From assembly GCF_000337215.1 (NCBI RefSeq), contig NZ_AOHZ01000018.1, positions 23,752 through 87,751 of the forward strand: a stretch of 64,000 nucleotides of DNA. Direction: 5' to 3'. The translations under genes and the position numbers were made by a program. The stretch comes from Natronolimnohabitans innermongolicus JCM 12255 (GTDB lineage Archaea > Halobacteriota > Halobacteria > Halobacteriales > Natrialbaceae). Each line of letters starts with the position of its first letter. Positions within the stretch are counted from its first letter, which is position 1. Shown here piece after piece: positions 47,167 to 55,516 of the stretch. A model generated the notes under the pieces. The model did not search any database and was not told the origin of the DNA. It worked only from the letters and a program-made list of their open reading frames with translations.

Positions 47167-48159
47167 ATGAGTGCCGTAGTCGAAGCGACGGATCTCGAGA
47201 AACGCTACGGCGAGACGGTGGCACTGTCGGGGGCGTCACTCGCCGTCGACGCCGGCGAAGTCTTCGGCCTGATCGGGCCGAACGGCGCCGGGAAGACGAC
47301 GCTCGTGCGCGCGCTGACGGGGACGACCGAGCCCGATTCGGGCGCGGCGCGGGTCCTCGGCGAGGCGCCGACGGCCATCGACCGAGACCGTCTCGGCGTC
47401 CTTCCACAGGCGTTCTCGCCGCCGGATCGTCTCTCCGCCCGCGAACTGCTCGCCTACTACGCCGGGCTCTACGACGACCCGCGCGACCCCGACGCCGTGC
47501 TCGCCGACGTCGGCCTCGCAGACGACGGCGACACCTGGTACGAGGATCTCTCCGGCGGCCAGCAGCGTCGGGTCTGCGTCGGATCGGCGCTGGTCAACGA
47601 TCCCGACGTGCTCTTTCTGGACGAACCCACGACGGGGATCGACCCCGCCGGCCGCCGAACCGTCTGGCGGCTGATCGAGGACCTCGCGGCCGGCGGAACG
47701 ACCGTCCTGCTCACCACCCACGATATGGCCGAAGCCGAGCGGCTGGCCGACCGCGTGGGACTGCTCACCGACGGCTCGCTGGTCGCACAGGGCACGCCCG
47801 ACGCCCTCGTCGCCGAACACGGCGGCTCGAGTCGCCTGACCGTCGAGACGGCGGCCGACCTCGAGGCGTTCGACGACCTCGAACACCCCGTCGAACGAGT
47901 CGAACGCGGTCGGCGCGGCACGCCAGACGGCGCCGTCGTCGTTCGCGAGATCGAGCCGGCCGAGATCGCCGCCGTCGTCGACTCCCTCGAGGCCCGGGAC
48001 ATCGAGTACACCGGCCTCTCGTGGGCCGAACCCGACCTCGAGGACGTCTACCTCGCGCTCGCGGATCGAACGGAACTCGAACGAACCGATCGCGTCGGCG
48101 GCTCCGACGGCGGCGACGAATCTGCGGACGACCTCGCACAGGCGGGTGAGACGGCGTGA
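47167..48159 (+). CDS. ABC transporter ATP-binding protein
   Basis: A 330-residue ABC ATPase: Walker A GPNGAGKTT near 37-45, Q-loop VLPQAF, signature LSGGQQRR, Walker B VLFLDEPTTGIDP and H-loop TTHDM. The C-terminal 100 residues form the extra domain typical of drug/polysaccharide exporter ATPases with ABC-2 permeases. The ATG at 47167 starts the domain. The stop overlaps the permease GTG start by 4 bp, so both are made from one mRNA in equal amounts. Transported substrate unknown. Confidence 0.93.
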   Translation: MSAVVEATDLEKRYGETVALSGASLAVDAGEVFGLIGPNGAGKTTLVRALTGTTEPDSGAARVLGEAPTAIDRDRLGVLPQAFSPPDRLSARELLAYYAGLYDDPRDPDAVLADVGLADDGDTWYEDLSGGQQRRVCVGSALVNDPDVLFLDEPTTGIDPAGRRTVWRLIEDLAAGGTTVLLTTHDMAEAERLADRVGLLTDGSLVAQGTPDALVAEHGGSSRLTVETAADLEAFDDLEHPVERVERGRRGTPDGAVVVREIEPAEIAAVVDSLEARDIEYTGLSWAEPDLEDVYLALADRTELERTDRVGGSDGGDESADDLAQAGETA

Positions 48160-48929
48160 GCCGCCTCGGTCGCGTCCGATCGGAGACCAGCGCCGGCTGG
48201 CGGTCGTTCGTCCGCCGGCGGACCGCGGTCTTCTTTACGTTCTTCTTCCCCGTGATCCTGATCGCCATCTTCGGGGCGCTGGTCCAGACGGATCCCGGCG
48301 ACGGCGGGCTGTTCGCGGAGCCGGCGGCCTACTACGTCCCGGGCTATCTCGCCGTCGTCGTCCTCTTTACGCCCTTCTCGCGGATGGGCAGCGAGGTCGC
48401 TCGCCACCGCGAAGGCAACCGCTTCGAGAAACTCGCGACGACGCCGCTGACCCGCGGCGAGTGGCTGCTCGCCCAGACCGCGGTCAACGCCGCCATCATC
48501 GGCCTCGCGAGCCTGTTGATCCTCGGACTCGTGGTCGTGATGACGGGCGCCGATATCACGTTCTCGCCGCTGTTGCTCCCCTACGTGCTCGTCGGCGTCG
48601 TCGCCTTCTGCGGGATCGGCGCGATGCTCGGCAGCTACACCGACTCCCAGGACGGCGCCGTCGCTGCCAGCAACGCCATCGGCCTCCCGCTGCTCTTTCT
48701 CTCGGAGACGTTCATCTCGCTCGAGCAGTTGCCGGGCTGGTTCGAGCCGCTGGTCGACCTCTCGCCGCTGACGTACTTCGCTCGAGGCGTCCGCGCGGCG
48801 ACGTACCCCGACGCCGCGACGCAGTCGATCGCCGGCGTCGACCCCGCACTCGCGAACCTCGGTATCCTCGCAGCGATCGCGGTCGTGACGTTCGCGCTCG
48901 GCGCACGGTCGATTCCGCAGACGGATTGA
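48156..48929 (+). CDS. ABC-2 type transporter permease
   Basis: A 257-residue permease with six hydrophobic segments. It contains FVRRRTAVFFTFFFPVILIA at the start and the ABC-2 signature region (LPGWFEPLVDLSPLTYFARG) near residue 195. The GTG start at 48156 overlaps the ATPase stop. Together they form a minimal exporter (two genes, probably a dimer of each). The family exports drugs, lipids or polysaccharides; nothing in the context identifies the cargo. Confidence 0.9.
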   Translation: MSRLGRVRSETSAGWRSFVRRRTAVFFTFFFPVILIAIFGALVQTDPGDGGLFAEPAAYYVPGYLAVVVLFTPFSRMGSEVARHREGNRFEKLATTPLTRGEWLLAQTAVNAAIIGLASLLILGLVVVMTGADITFSPLLLPYVLVGVVAFCGIGAMLGSYTDSQDGAVAASNAIGLPLLFLSETFISLEQLPGWFEPLVDLSPLTYFARGVRAATYPDAATQSIAGVDPALANLGILAAIAVVTFALGARSIPQTD

Positions 48930-48954
48930 CCGATCGCGGCAGTTTTCGGTGTCG

Positions 48955-49299
48955 CTACGTGTGATTCGACGAAGACGAATCGGAGCGCTCGACGATGATA
49001 CGTCCGTCGTCCGAAATTTCGACCGCACACGCGGCCTCGCTCATAATTTCGAACGAGACCGTCGTTCTTCCGTCGCCGGTTCCGTCGCCGAGAAGCGAAT
49101 CGAGCGCGCTCGGATCGACGTGTTCGTGGAGCACGAATCCGAGTTCCGTCGGGGCCTCGACCGGATCGACGTCGGTGAGCATACAGATCGCGTGAATAAC
49201 GGCGATACTGGCGGGCGTATTAGCGTTGTACTCGTACTCGATCGCTCCCGACCGCGACGTCGATTCGACCTCTCGGACGACAGACTCCGTCGGTTCCAT
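48955..49299 (-). CDS. HalOD1 output-domain protein
   Basis: A 114-residue protein with one HalOD1 domain over residues 15-100 (ASIAVIHAICMLTDVDPVEA, then LHEHVDPSALDSLLG and VSFEIMSEAACAVEISDDG). The ATG at 49299 is preferred because the upstream frame extension has poor coding bias and overlaps the divergent gene's promoter. A second lone HalOD1 protein is encoded at 42610-42885. Mechanism and partner unknown. Convergent with the ABC permease gene. Confidence 0.82.
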   Translation of the reverse strand: MEPTESVVREVESTSRSGAIEYEYNANTPASIAVIHAICMLTDVDPVEAPTELGFVLHEHVDPSALDSLLGDGTGDGRTTVSFEIMSEAACAVEISDDGRIIVERSDSSSSNHT

Positions 49300-49436
49300 C
49301 GTTCGCTGTGCCGTTGCGGTCCGGGAAGACGACTTGGCATGGCCCTGCAAGTGCTTTCCGACGGCGACCGGCTCGATCCAACGACGATTCGACCGGTTCC
49401 CCACCGATTTTGACGCTCGCGAGCGAACGGCTTGCC

Positions 49437-50447
49437 ATGGAGTACACCACGCTCGGCGATACGGGCACCACCGTCTCGAGGCTCTGTTACGGTACCTGGC
49501 GGTTCGGTCGCCAGACCGGCGACGTCGAAAACGAGACGAGTCGCGAGGAGGCCCACGCGTTGCTCGACGCCTGTCGGGACCACGGCATCAACTTCATCGA
49601 CACGGCGAACGTCTACGGCGACCCCGACGGCACCAGCGAGGAGTGGATCGGCGAGTGGATGGCAGACCGCGACGTCGACCGAGAGGATCTCGTCATCGCC
49701 TCGAAGGTCTACTTCCCCTTCAACGGCTGGGGCGACCCCGGTCCGAACGACTCCGGACTCGGCCGGAAACATATCCGCGCCCAGATCGAGGGGACGCTCG
49801 AGCGACTGGGAACCGACCACCTCGATCTGTACTACATCCACCGCTGGGACGAGAACACGCCGATCCGGGAGACCATGCAGACGCTTACGGAACTCGTCCG
49901 CGAGGGGAAAGTCAACCACCTCGGCGCCTCCACGATGGCCGCCTGGCAGCTTACGAAGGCGCTGTGGACGAGCGACGTCGAGGGCCTCGAGCGCTTCGAC
50001 GTCACCCAGCCGATGGTCAACGCCGCCCAGTACGCCACCGTCGAAGACTACCTCGACGTCTGTGCCGACCAGAACCTGGCGGTCTGTCCCTACTCGCCGC
50101 TCGCCGGCGGCTTCCTGACCGGCAAGTACGAGCGCACCGAAGACGGCGGCGTCGAGGCCCCCGACGGCTCTCGCGGCAGTCTCGACGACGTGTTCGAGGA
50201 CCGCTACGCGACCGACCGCGCGTGGGACGTCCTCGAGGCCGTCGAGTCCGTCGCCGACGAGGTCGACGCCACGCCCGCGCAGGTCTCGCTGCGCTGGCTG
50301 ATGGATCAGGATCGAGTTACCTGCGTACCGATCGTCGGAGCGCGGACGCCGGAGCAACTCGAGGAGAACGTCGGCGCCGTCGACGTCGAACTCGGCGACG
50401 AGCAGTTCGAACGGATCGATTCGGCGCGGGCCGACGCCGACGAGTGA
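49437..50447 (+). CDS. Aldo/keto reductase
   Basis: A 336-residue AKR barrel: MEYTTLGDTGTTVSRLCYGT at the start, then the catalytic Asp and Tyr in FIDTANVYGDPDGTSE, Lys in VIASKVYFP and His in DLYYIHRWDENTP. The cofactor-binding C-terminal segment has VPIVGARTPEQLEEN. NAD(P)H-dependent reduction of a carbonyl is the family reaction, most similar in layout to the AKR11/Gfo-type general stress reductases. The physiological substrate is unknown. Start at 49437 by family alignment. Confidence 0.92.
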   Translation: MEYTTLGDTGTTVSRLCYGTWRFGRQTGDVENETSREEAHALLDACRDHGINFIDTANVYGDPDGTSEEWIGEWMADRDVDREDLVIASKVYFPFNGWGDPGPNDSGLGRKHIRAQIEGTLERLGTDHLDLYYIHRWDENTPIRETMQTLTELVREGKVNHLGASTMAAWQLTKALWTSDVEGLERFDVTQPMVNAAQYATVEDYLDVCADQNLAVCPYSPLAGGFLTGKYERTEDGGVEAPDGSRGSLDDVFEDRYATDRAWDVLEAVESVADEVDATPAQVSLRWLMDQDRVTCVPIVGARTPEQLEENVGAVDVELGDEQFERIDSARADADE

Positions 50448-50465
50448 CCGGGCGAGCGAGCGCGA

Positions 50466-51128
50466 TCACACGAAGCGAAAGACGGTCGCGAGAAACACGA
50501 CGAGGAGCAAGACGGGAACGACCCTGAGCGCGACGTTGCGAAGGGGGAGGAGCCGCGCCTTGTTCGACCAGTTGACGAACGAGCTCCCGATCTGAACGGG
50601 GCTCAAGATATCACGCCGCCGCAGGGGTTTCGACGCCGCGACCGCGTCTTCGACCCACTCGTGAAACGGCCGCAGATCCGGGTGCTCGATGCTCGACCGC
50701 GTTAGTTCGACGTTGAGTTCGATGTTGTACTCGAAGGCGACCTGCGTGATATTCCCGGAGCCGACGATACACGTCGGATTCGGCCCGTCGCGCAGGTAGA
50801 GCTTCGCGTGGAGTCCCCTGGGTTGTTTGTACAGTTGCACCTGGTCGTGTTCGTCGAGCGACCAGAGGTCGTGGGCGATCCGGGCCGAGAACTGGTCCGA
50901 CGCGGGGCCGACGAGTGCGATCAACTCGTTGTCGCGAGACCGCTCGAGAAACGACACGATGTCGTCGCGGATCGAGAGGTACCCCTGATACGTAAAGTAG
51001 CCGCTGACCAGATAGATCGTTCCGTCGCCGGAAAACAGCTCGGAGAGGGCGTCCTGAAACCGTCGGTCGGAGGAGTCGGTCGCCAGGATTCCGACGCTCG
51101 GTTCGGCTTCGATCATGTCACTAGTCAC
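50466..51128 (-). CDS. Single-HKD phospholipase D-like protein with C-terminal membrane anchor
   Basis: A 220-residue protein with one HxKxxxxD motif (LHAKLYLRD near 118) followed by GSGNIT, the standard PLD active-site pattern. An N-terminal half (GDGTIYLVSGYFTYQGYLSI) resembles the nuclease/PLD group. Since PLD chemistry needs two HKD motifs, it should act as a dimer, like Nuc-type nucleases. The last 22 residues (ALRVVPVLLLVVFLATVFRF) form a C-terminal tail anchor. Start at 51128 or at the second Met (51116). Substrate could be nucleic acid or phospholipid. Confidence 0.78.
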   Translation of the reverse strand: MTSDMIEAEPSVGILATDSSDRRFQDALSELFSGDGTIYLVSGYFTYQGYLSIRDDIVSFLERSRDNELIALVGPASDQFSARIAHDLWSLDEHDQVQLYKQPRGLHAKLYLRDGPNPTCIVGSGNITQVAFEYNIELNVELTRSSIEHPDLRPFHEWVEDAVAASKPLRRRDILSPVQIGSSFVNWSNKARLLPLRNVALRVVPVLLLVVFLATVFRFV

Positions 51129-51186
51129 ACCTCTACCTCCGGTACTATTGAAAGATCGGTATTATTCCTGGTTCGCCGAGGAGCGA

Positions 51187-51963
51187 TTACCCGGTCGTCT
51201 CGAGAACGATCGGCCGGTGATCGGACAGTTGCACGTCGAGAACGTCACATCGCTCGACGTCGAGCGACGGCGAACAGCAAAACAGGTCGAGACTGCGCGA
51301 GTCGACGAACAGGTCGTCGAACGGTCGCGCCGGAACGGTCTCGCCGGGGACTCGAAGCTCGAGTCCGGTCCGGTCGGTGAAGTCGGCCAGCGCACCGTTC
51401 TCGGCGAACGTGTTGAAATCGCCGGTGACGACGACGTTTCGGCCGTTGGCTCGCCGCGCGATCAGTGCCGAGAGCTGATCGAGCTGGCGACTCCTGCTTC
51501 GCCCGCCAAGCGAGAGGTGCACCGCAAACAGCACGGTATCGCCGAGATCGACTTCGATGACGAGTCGTTTTCGACCGGCGGCGAGATAATGTGGGGTCAC
51601 CGGCGAATCGAACCGCGAGAGGACCGCGTTACCGAGGTGACTGTAGAACGGCAGCGACTCGACGAGCGTTCCCTCGCCGTACTTGTTCGCGGCGGCACCC
51701 TCGTAGGAGAGGTTCCGCTCGCGAAGCGACTCGACGAGCGTCCGAAACTGGCCATCGGTGGCCGTCCGGTGTGAGCCCTGATCCACCTCGAGCAGCGAGA
51801 CTACGTCTGGACGTTCACGGTCGATGACCGACGCGAGCTGCTCGAGCTTCCGGCGTTCGACCTCGGTATCGCCGAGCAACGACGTTACCGGCGGCGGGAC
51901 GTACCCGCCGAGGACGTTCTGGTATCCGAGCAGGTAGCCGGCGTTACAGGTGAGGATCTTCAT
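51187..51963 (-). CDS. Endonuclease/exonuclease/phosphatase (EEP) family hydrolase
   Basis: A 258-residue EEP protein with MKILTCNAGYLLGYQNV at the start, the metal-binding Glu in VVSLLEVDQGS, then AVHLSLGG, GDFNTFAENG and LDVQLSDHRPIVLE at the C-terminus. These are the conserved N, E, H, D-x-N and D-H residues. The family cleaves phosphodiesters in DNA, lipids or nucleotides, so the substrate is unassigned. It follows the PLD-like gene on the same strand with a 58-bp gap, so two phosphodiesterase-like proteins are neighbours. A 24-bp tandem repeat lies just upstream. Confidence 0.88.
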   Translation of the reverse strand: MKILTCNAGYLLGYQNVLGGYVPPPVTSLLGDTEVERRKLEQLASVIDRERPDVVSLLEVDQGSHRTATDGQFRTLVESLRERNLSYEGAAANKYGEGTLVESLPFYSHLGNAVLSRFDSPVTPHYLAAGRKRLVIEVDLGDTVLFAVHLSLGGRSRSRQLDQLSALIARRANGRNVVVTGDFNTFAENGALADFTDRTGLELRVPGETVPARPFDDLFVDSRSLDLFCCSPSLDVERCDVLDVQLSDHRPIVLETTG

Positions 51964-52023
51964 GCGGGACGAACTGGCCGAGGGCCAGGTAGTACGCGTT
52001 AGTACTGCATCGATATGAGCGTT

Positions 52024-52071
52024 TCACCGACTTTCAACCGATGTAGATCACCGACTTTCAACCGATGTAGA
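52024..52071. repeat. Two perfect tandem copies of a 24-bp unit
   Basis: The unit beginning TCACCGACTTTCAACCG occurs at 52024-52047 and again at 52048-52071 without mismatches. It sits between the DsbA-like gene stop (52105) and the EEP gene start (51963), in the EEP gene's upstream region. It may be a replication slippage product or a doubled regulator site. Confidence 0.85.
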
Positions 52072-52104
52072 CGGAGGTCAACGGCGTACGGTGCAGTACT
52101 CGAC

Positions 52105-52752
52105 TCACTCGGCGTCTTCGACCGCCGCGACGATCTCGTCGACGTCGAACGGATCGTCGACGACTTCGCCCTCGACGACGACCGTCGGCGTCCCCTCGAC
52201 GCCGGCGTCGTCACCGCGCTCCCAGTCCGCCGCGAGCGTCGGATAGTACGTCTCGTCCTCGAGCGCACTCGAGACGGCCTCGGCGTCGACGCCGTAGTCG
52301 GTAGCCAGCTCCGCGAGCGCGTCGTTGCTCCAGTCGTCGGCGTCCATCACGGCCGTTTTGTACTCGAAGAACGCCCCGTTAGGATCGTCGTCGGCGTCGT
52401 CGTAGCCCTCGTCCTGGACGGCTCGGGCGGCATTGGCCATCGCGATCGATTCGTCGGCCGCCTCGACGACGAAGTCGTAGTGGCGGTAGGCGGCCTCCTC
52501 GGGTTCGATCAGTTCGAACTCGAGGTCCGGGACGACCTCGGCCTGGAAATCGTGACAGTTCGGACAGCCCAGATCCTCGTAGACGTCGACTTCGACGGGT
52601 CCGTCGCCGCGCGTCGGGACGGGAAGCTGTCGGTCGGCGTCGACGTCCTCGAGAGGGTCGGGCATCGACGCGTCGAACAGCCCAGCACAACCGGCCAGCC
52701 CGGCGGTCACGGAGACGCCCGCTGTCGCGGCGAGAAACGAACGACGGTGCAT
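52105..52752 (-). CDS. DsbA-like thioredoxin-fold Tat lipoprotein
   Basis: A 215-residue lipoprotein. Twin-arginine signal HRRSFLAATAG and lipobox GLAGC place it on the outer membrane face. The mature part has a thioredoxin fold with the redox motif CPNC near residue 63 (VYEDLGCPNCHDF) and the cis-proline in GVEGTPTVVVEGE. It should oxidise or isomerise disulfides in exported proteins or hand electrons to a partner. No DsbB-like gene is visible nearby. Sole-gene transcript by spacing. Confidence 0.9.
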   Translation of the reverse strand: MHRRSFLAATAGVSVTAGLAGCAGLFDASMPDPLEDVDADRQLPVPTRGDGPVEVDVYEDLGCPNCHDFQAEVVPDLEFELIEPEEAAYRHYDFVVEAADESIAMANAARAVQDEGYDDADDDPNGAFFEYKTAVMDADDWSNDALAELATDYGVDAEAVSSALEDETYYPTLAADWERGDDAGVEGTPTVVVEGEVVDDPFDVDEIVAAVEDAE

Positions 52753-52929
52753 GGTCGCCGCTACGGACTCACGACGTTAACAGTTGTTGCAAATACGATT
52801 TCTTGGCACTATCTCGTTCAGTATCCCCGCAGCGGCCGAGTGCTCGGGGTCGTACGGAAGTCGAAGGTTTCGCTCGATGCCGAGACGCCTTTTGGCGTCT
52901 CGAACCACTTGATCCCGAGGCGGTTTACG

Positions 52930-53259
52930 TCACAGCCAGCTATCGGGTAATTCGTCGGTGTGGTTCTGCAGTAACTCCAGCAGTGGACGAATCTCGTCGA
53001 ATTGGGGCCCCTTCCGTATCGAGTTGGCGTTTCGATCCCACTCGATGAATCTTGATTCTTCCAGCTTAGGAAGGTGTGTATGCGTCATGTGAATCCGAAC
53101 CGTTTCCAAGTCCGTCTCTGTGAGTTCGACGGCCGAAGGAACCTGTGGGTCATCGCCGTCCAGCGGATTGTGTTCCAGCAGTGAGACGAGCACGCGGCGA
53201 CGGTACTGGTTTTCTAAGACGTTCAAGACGGTATCCATCGACGGCGGTGAATGCGTCAT
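52930..53259 (-). CDS. Small winged-helix regulator (DUF7344-like)
   Basis: A 109-residue protein with a winged-helix fold: MDTVLNVLENQYRRRVLVSL, then LETVRIHMTHTHLPKLEESR and FIEWDRNANSIRKGPQF. No membrane helix. The start ATG overlaps the stop of the upstream gene (ATGA at 53256-53259), so the two are translationally coupled. Codon use is less GC-biased than in the glycan and core genes, in line with the surrounding AT-rich segment. Confidence 0.78.
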   Translation of the reverse strand: MTHSPPSMDTVLNVLENQYRRRVLVSLLEHNPLDGDDPQVPSAVELTETDLETVRIHMTHTHLPKLEESRFIEWDRNANSIRKGPQFDEIRPLLELLQNHTDELPDSWL

Positions 53260-53522
53260 AATTTGGAGCCCTCCTCGTTTCGTTCCCCAACTCTTGCGGT
53301 CTCGTCGGTTGCAAGCGAGGGAGTATCCGATACGGCCCGCGCTGTGAGTGCATCGATCAACATCGGTTTGTCTTGTTTCAGGAGACGGAACACTATTCGA
53401 CGATTGTTTGGATGATTCAGAACGCTGAGCAATCCCGAGAGCCCCGCTGGCCCGTTCGCGTCAGGAGATAGTACTCCCAATTCGTGTTCGCTAGAACTGT
53501 GCATGTCTTGATTGCAGGTCAT
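53256..53522 (-). CDS. Small protein coupled to winged-helix regulator
   Basis: An 88-residue protein with a single helix-turn-like segment (LLSVLNHPNNRRIVFRLLKQ near residues 30-50) that resembles the first helices of DUF7344 domains, then a polar tail. A GGAGG stands only 2 bp before the ATG at 53522, so initiation could instead use a TTG at 53531 or the ATG at 53501. It overlaps the next gene by 4 bp. It might form one two-part regulator with the downstream protein. Function not established. Confidence 0.55.
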   Translation of the reverse strand: MTCNQDMHSSSEHELGVLSPDANGPAGLSGLLSVLNHPNNRRIVFRLLKQDKPMLIDALTARAVSDTPSLATDETARVGERNEEGSKL

Positions 53523-53851
53523 ATCCTCCAATCGGGGGGAATCGACGAAAGAATAATCTCGAAAAACTGCGTCAGCACTCGAGAGTACGTCGCACTATTG
53601 CGAACACCCGCCGAGTACAATCGCTTTCTCTGATTCCCAAGTGCTCTCTCAACTCCCTCAGCCGCCGAGGTACAAGGAACACATCGAGTACTAGCACAGA
53701 GCCTTGTTGAAACCCTCAGTCGGTAATAGGTTTCAGCAACCGTGCTGAAGACAGAGCGCATACGCAGTACGCTATTATCCGGCGCGAACAGGATGACTCA
53801 TCCCATCGGCGACCAGCCCCAAGGGTAGAAGATGACGTCGCCCCGACAGTC
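53523..53851. other. AT-rich segment with IS-terminus-like sequence
   Basis: 330 bp between the winged-helix pair and the amine oxidase. It carries the TIR-like GAGCCTTGTTGAAACC (53699-53714) and a further imperfect inverted pair TGAAACC/GGTTTCA around 53708-53735. A minus-strand frame (53519-53761) crosses these repeats and is not a credible gene. Confidence 0.45.
53699..53714 (+). repeat. Left terminal-inverted-repeat-like sequence
   Basis: GAGCCTTGTTGAAACC matches the complement of 55450-55465 at 12 of 16 positions, including ten in a row (TGTTGAAACC). The general form resembles the terminal inverted repeats of IS5/IS903-type elements, known to begin GGCTTTGTTGAA. It lies about 140 bp outside the amine oxidase stop. 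Confidence 0.5.
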
Positions 53852-55249
53852 TCAATCAACCGTCCCAGCAGTGACCCCTTCATCGGCTTGCCGGACTCCG
53901 ACCCGTTCGCTGACCTCGTCTGCGGCCCGCTTGCCCGAGCGCACGGCACCGTCCATATAGCCACACCACCGGGTCGCCGTCTCGGTGCCGGCCCAGTGGA
54001 TGCGCCCCACGGGTTCACGGAGCGCCTCGGCGACGCCGGTGACGGCGCCCGGACCGCATAGGCCGCCGTAACAGCCCCGCGAGTACTCCTCGTTCTCCCA
54101 CACCATGTCCTCGTACGCCTCCGGGTCGCCCGCCCGCGGGCCGAAATACTCCACGAACGACTCGAGGACGCTCTCGCGACGACCAGCGGGGTCGTCGGCC
54201 CACTCCCGTGAGGAGTTGCCGACCAGGAACCCGACGAGTGACCCTGTCTCACCCCCTTTGGGTGAATCATCGAAGACCAACCCGACCGGACCGTCGGCGT
54301 CGACTACCTCGCCCGACAGCCCCCGGTCGCGCCAGAACGGCTCCTCGTAAGTGGCGACGCACTTGATGACCGCACCCATCGGCATACGCTGGGTCAGCGC
54401 GTCCCGCTTCGCCGGCATGGCGGGATCGTACTCGATGCGGCCTGCCAGCGCCGGCGGAATAGCGACGATGGCGTAGTCCGCGCTGACGGAGATGCCGTCG
54501 GCCTGGACACTGATGGCGTCGTCGCCGTGCTCGATGCGCTCGACAGGTGCCTCGAGGTGAACCCGGTCGCCCAACTCGTCCGCGAGCGCCTGCGAGATGG
54601 CCTGTGCTCCCTCGGTGATGCGGGTCTGCTGGGCGCCGCCACGGACGGAAGTGATGCGGTCGAACCCGCCGCCAGCGCGGATGTAGAACAGGAAGTATAA
54701 CAGCGAGAGTTCGGCGGGTTCGACGCAGAACAGCGCGCGGACGATGGAGTCGAACGCGTCCCGTCCGGCTGAGGTCCGGACCACGCGGTCGCGCCACGTG
54801 GCGACCGTGGTCGCGTCCCAATGCTCGGCCTTGGGGGCCTCCCATGGCGCGTCGAGCGGAATCTGCTCGCCGTACCGGTCGATAAGTTTGATGGCCACAA
54901 GCAGGTTCAACTGCGTCGGCAGGCCGAGCGCCTCGAACGGGTCGGAATCGCGGAAGAACTCGCCGTCAGCCCGGAACGTTGCCTCGCCGGCGACGTACTG
55001 CTCGAACGTGTCGAGGTCGAACTCCGAGACCAGCCCTTTGACGTGGTTTTGTCCCGGCCCGATCCACTGGGCGCCGAGGTCGACCACCTCGCCGTCGATC
55101 TCGCGGCTGTTGGTCCGTCCGCCGACGCGGTCGCGCGCCTCCAGTACCCTGACATCGACCCCGCTGTCGTGGACTCGCCGGGCGGCGGTCAGGCCGGCCA
55201 GCCCTCCACCGATCACGGCGACGTCCGCGACGTGCTCCGTCTCACTCAT
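53852..55249 (-). CDS. Flavin-dependent amine oxidase
   Basis: A 465-residue FAD-dependent amine oxidase: dinucleotide motif VAVIGGGLAGLTAARRV then VLEARDRVGGRTNSR, a substrate region with YFLFYIRAGGGFDRI, and a C-terminal FAD-binding WAGTETATRWCGYMDGAVRS. Cys393 in SRGCYGG is at the position of the covalent-FAD cysteine of monoamine oxidases, so a covalent flavin is possible. It oxidises an amine to an aldehyde with peroxide release; the substrate is unknown. GC-rich but with codon choices unlike its AT-richer neighbours, and between inverted repeats, so possibly acquired. Confidence 0.88.
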   Translation of the reverse strand: MSETEHVADVAVIGGGLAGLTAARRVHDSGVDVRVLEARDRVGGRTNSREIDGEVVDLGAQWIGPGQNHVKGLVSEFDLDTFEQYVAGEATFRADGEFFRDSDPFEALGLPTQLNLLVAIKLIDRYGEQIPLDAPWEAPKAEHWDATTVATWRDRVVRTSAGRDAFDSIVRALFCVEPAELSLLYFLFYIRAGGGFDRITSVRGGAQQTRITEGAQAISQALADELGDRVHLEAPVERIEHGDDAISVQADGISVSADYAIVAIPPALAGRIEYDPAMPAKRDALTQRMPMGAVIKCVATYEEPFWRDRGLSGEVVDADGPVGLVFDDSPKGGETGSLVGFLVGNSSREWADDPAGRRESVLESFVEYFGPRAGDPEAYEDMVWENEEYSRGCYGGLCGPGAVTGVAEALREPVGRIHWAGTETATRWCGYMDGAVRSGKRAADEVSERVGVRQADEGVTAGTVD

Positions 55250-55449
55250 CGGGCTTCCTCCACTGTTGTCGATGTCCGTGTTCGTTGTCGCAGGCGGGTC
55301 CGTACATGTCGCGTTGGACTGTTCCGGTCCATATAAATTATAACAGGAAATCGATTAGGCAAATAAAATTAGCGGGCGGGGGGCGTTGTATAGCGTCTAA
55401 ACAAGCCCCATCCTCTGTATTCAGCACGTCTTTCTTGTCAGGCAGTGGT

Positions 55450-55465
55450 GGTTTCAACAGAGCCA
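55450..55465 (-). repeat. Right terminal-inverted-repeat-like sequence
   Basis: The minus strand reads TGGCTCTGTTGAAACC, pointing inward toward the amine oxidase gene and matching the left copy at 53699-53714. No target duplication is evident on the flanks, so it may be an old insertion or two separate IS scars. Confidence 0.5.
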
Positions 55466-55516
55466 GTACAGAGGAAAGAGTGTGCTGATCGCAATACTGA
55501 GAGACCGGATATTGGA

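Noticed and set aside
53519..53761. 80-codon minus-strand frame across the TIR-like repeat
   Set aside because: It crosses the inverted repeats, has odd Cys/Arg/Ser composition and overlaps the start of the coupled pair; more likely IS debris.
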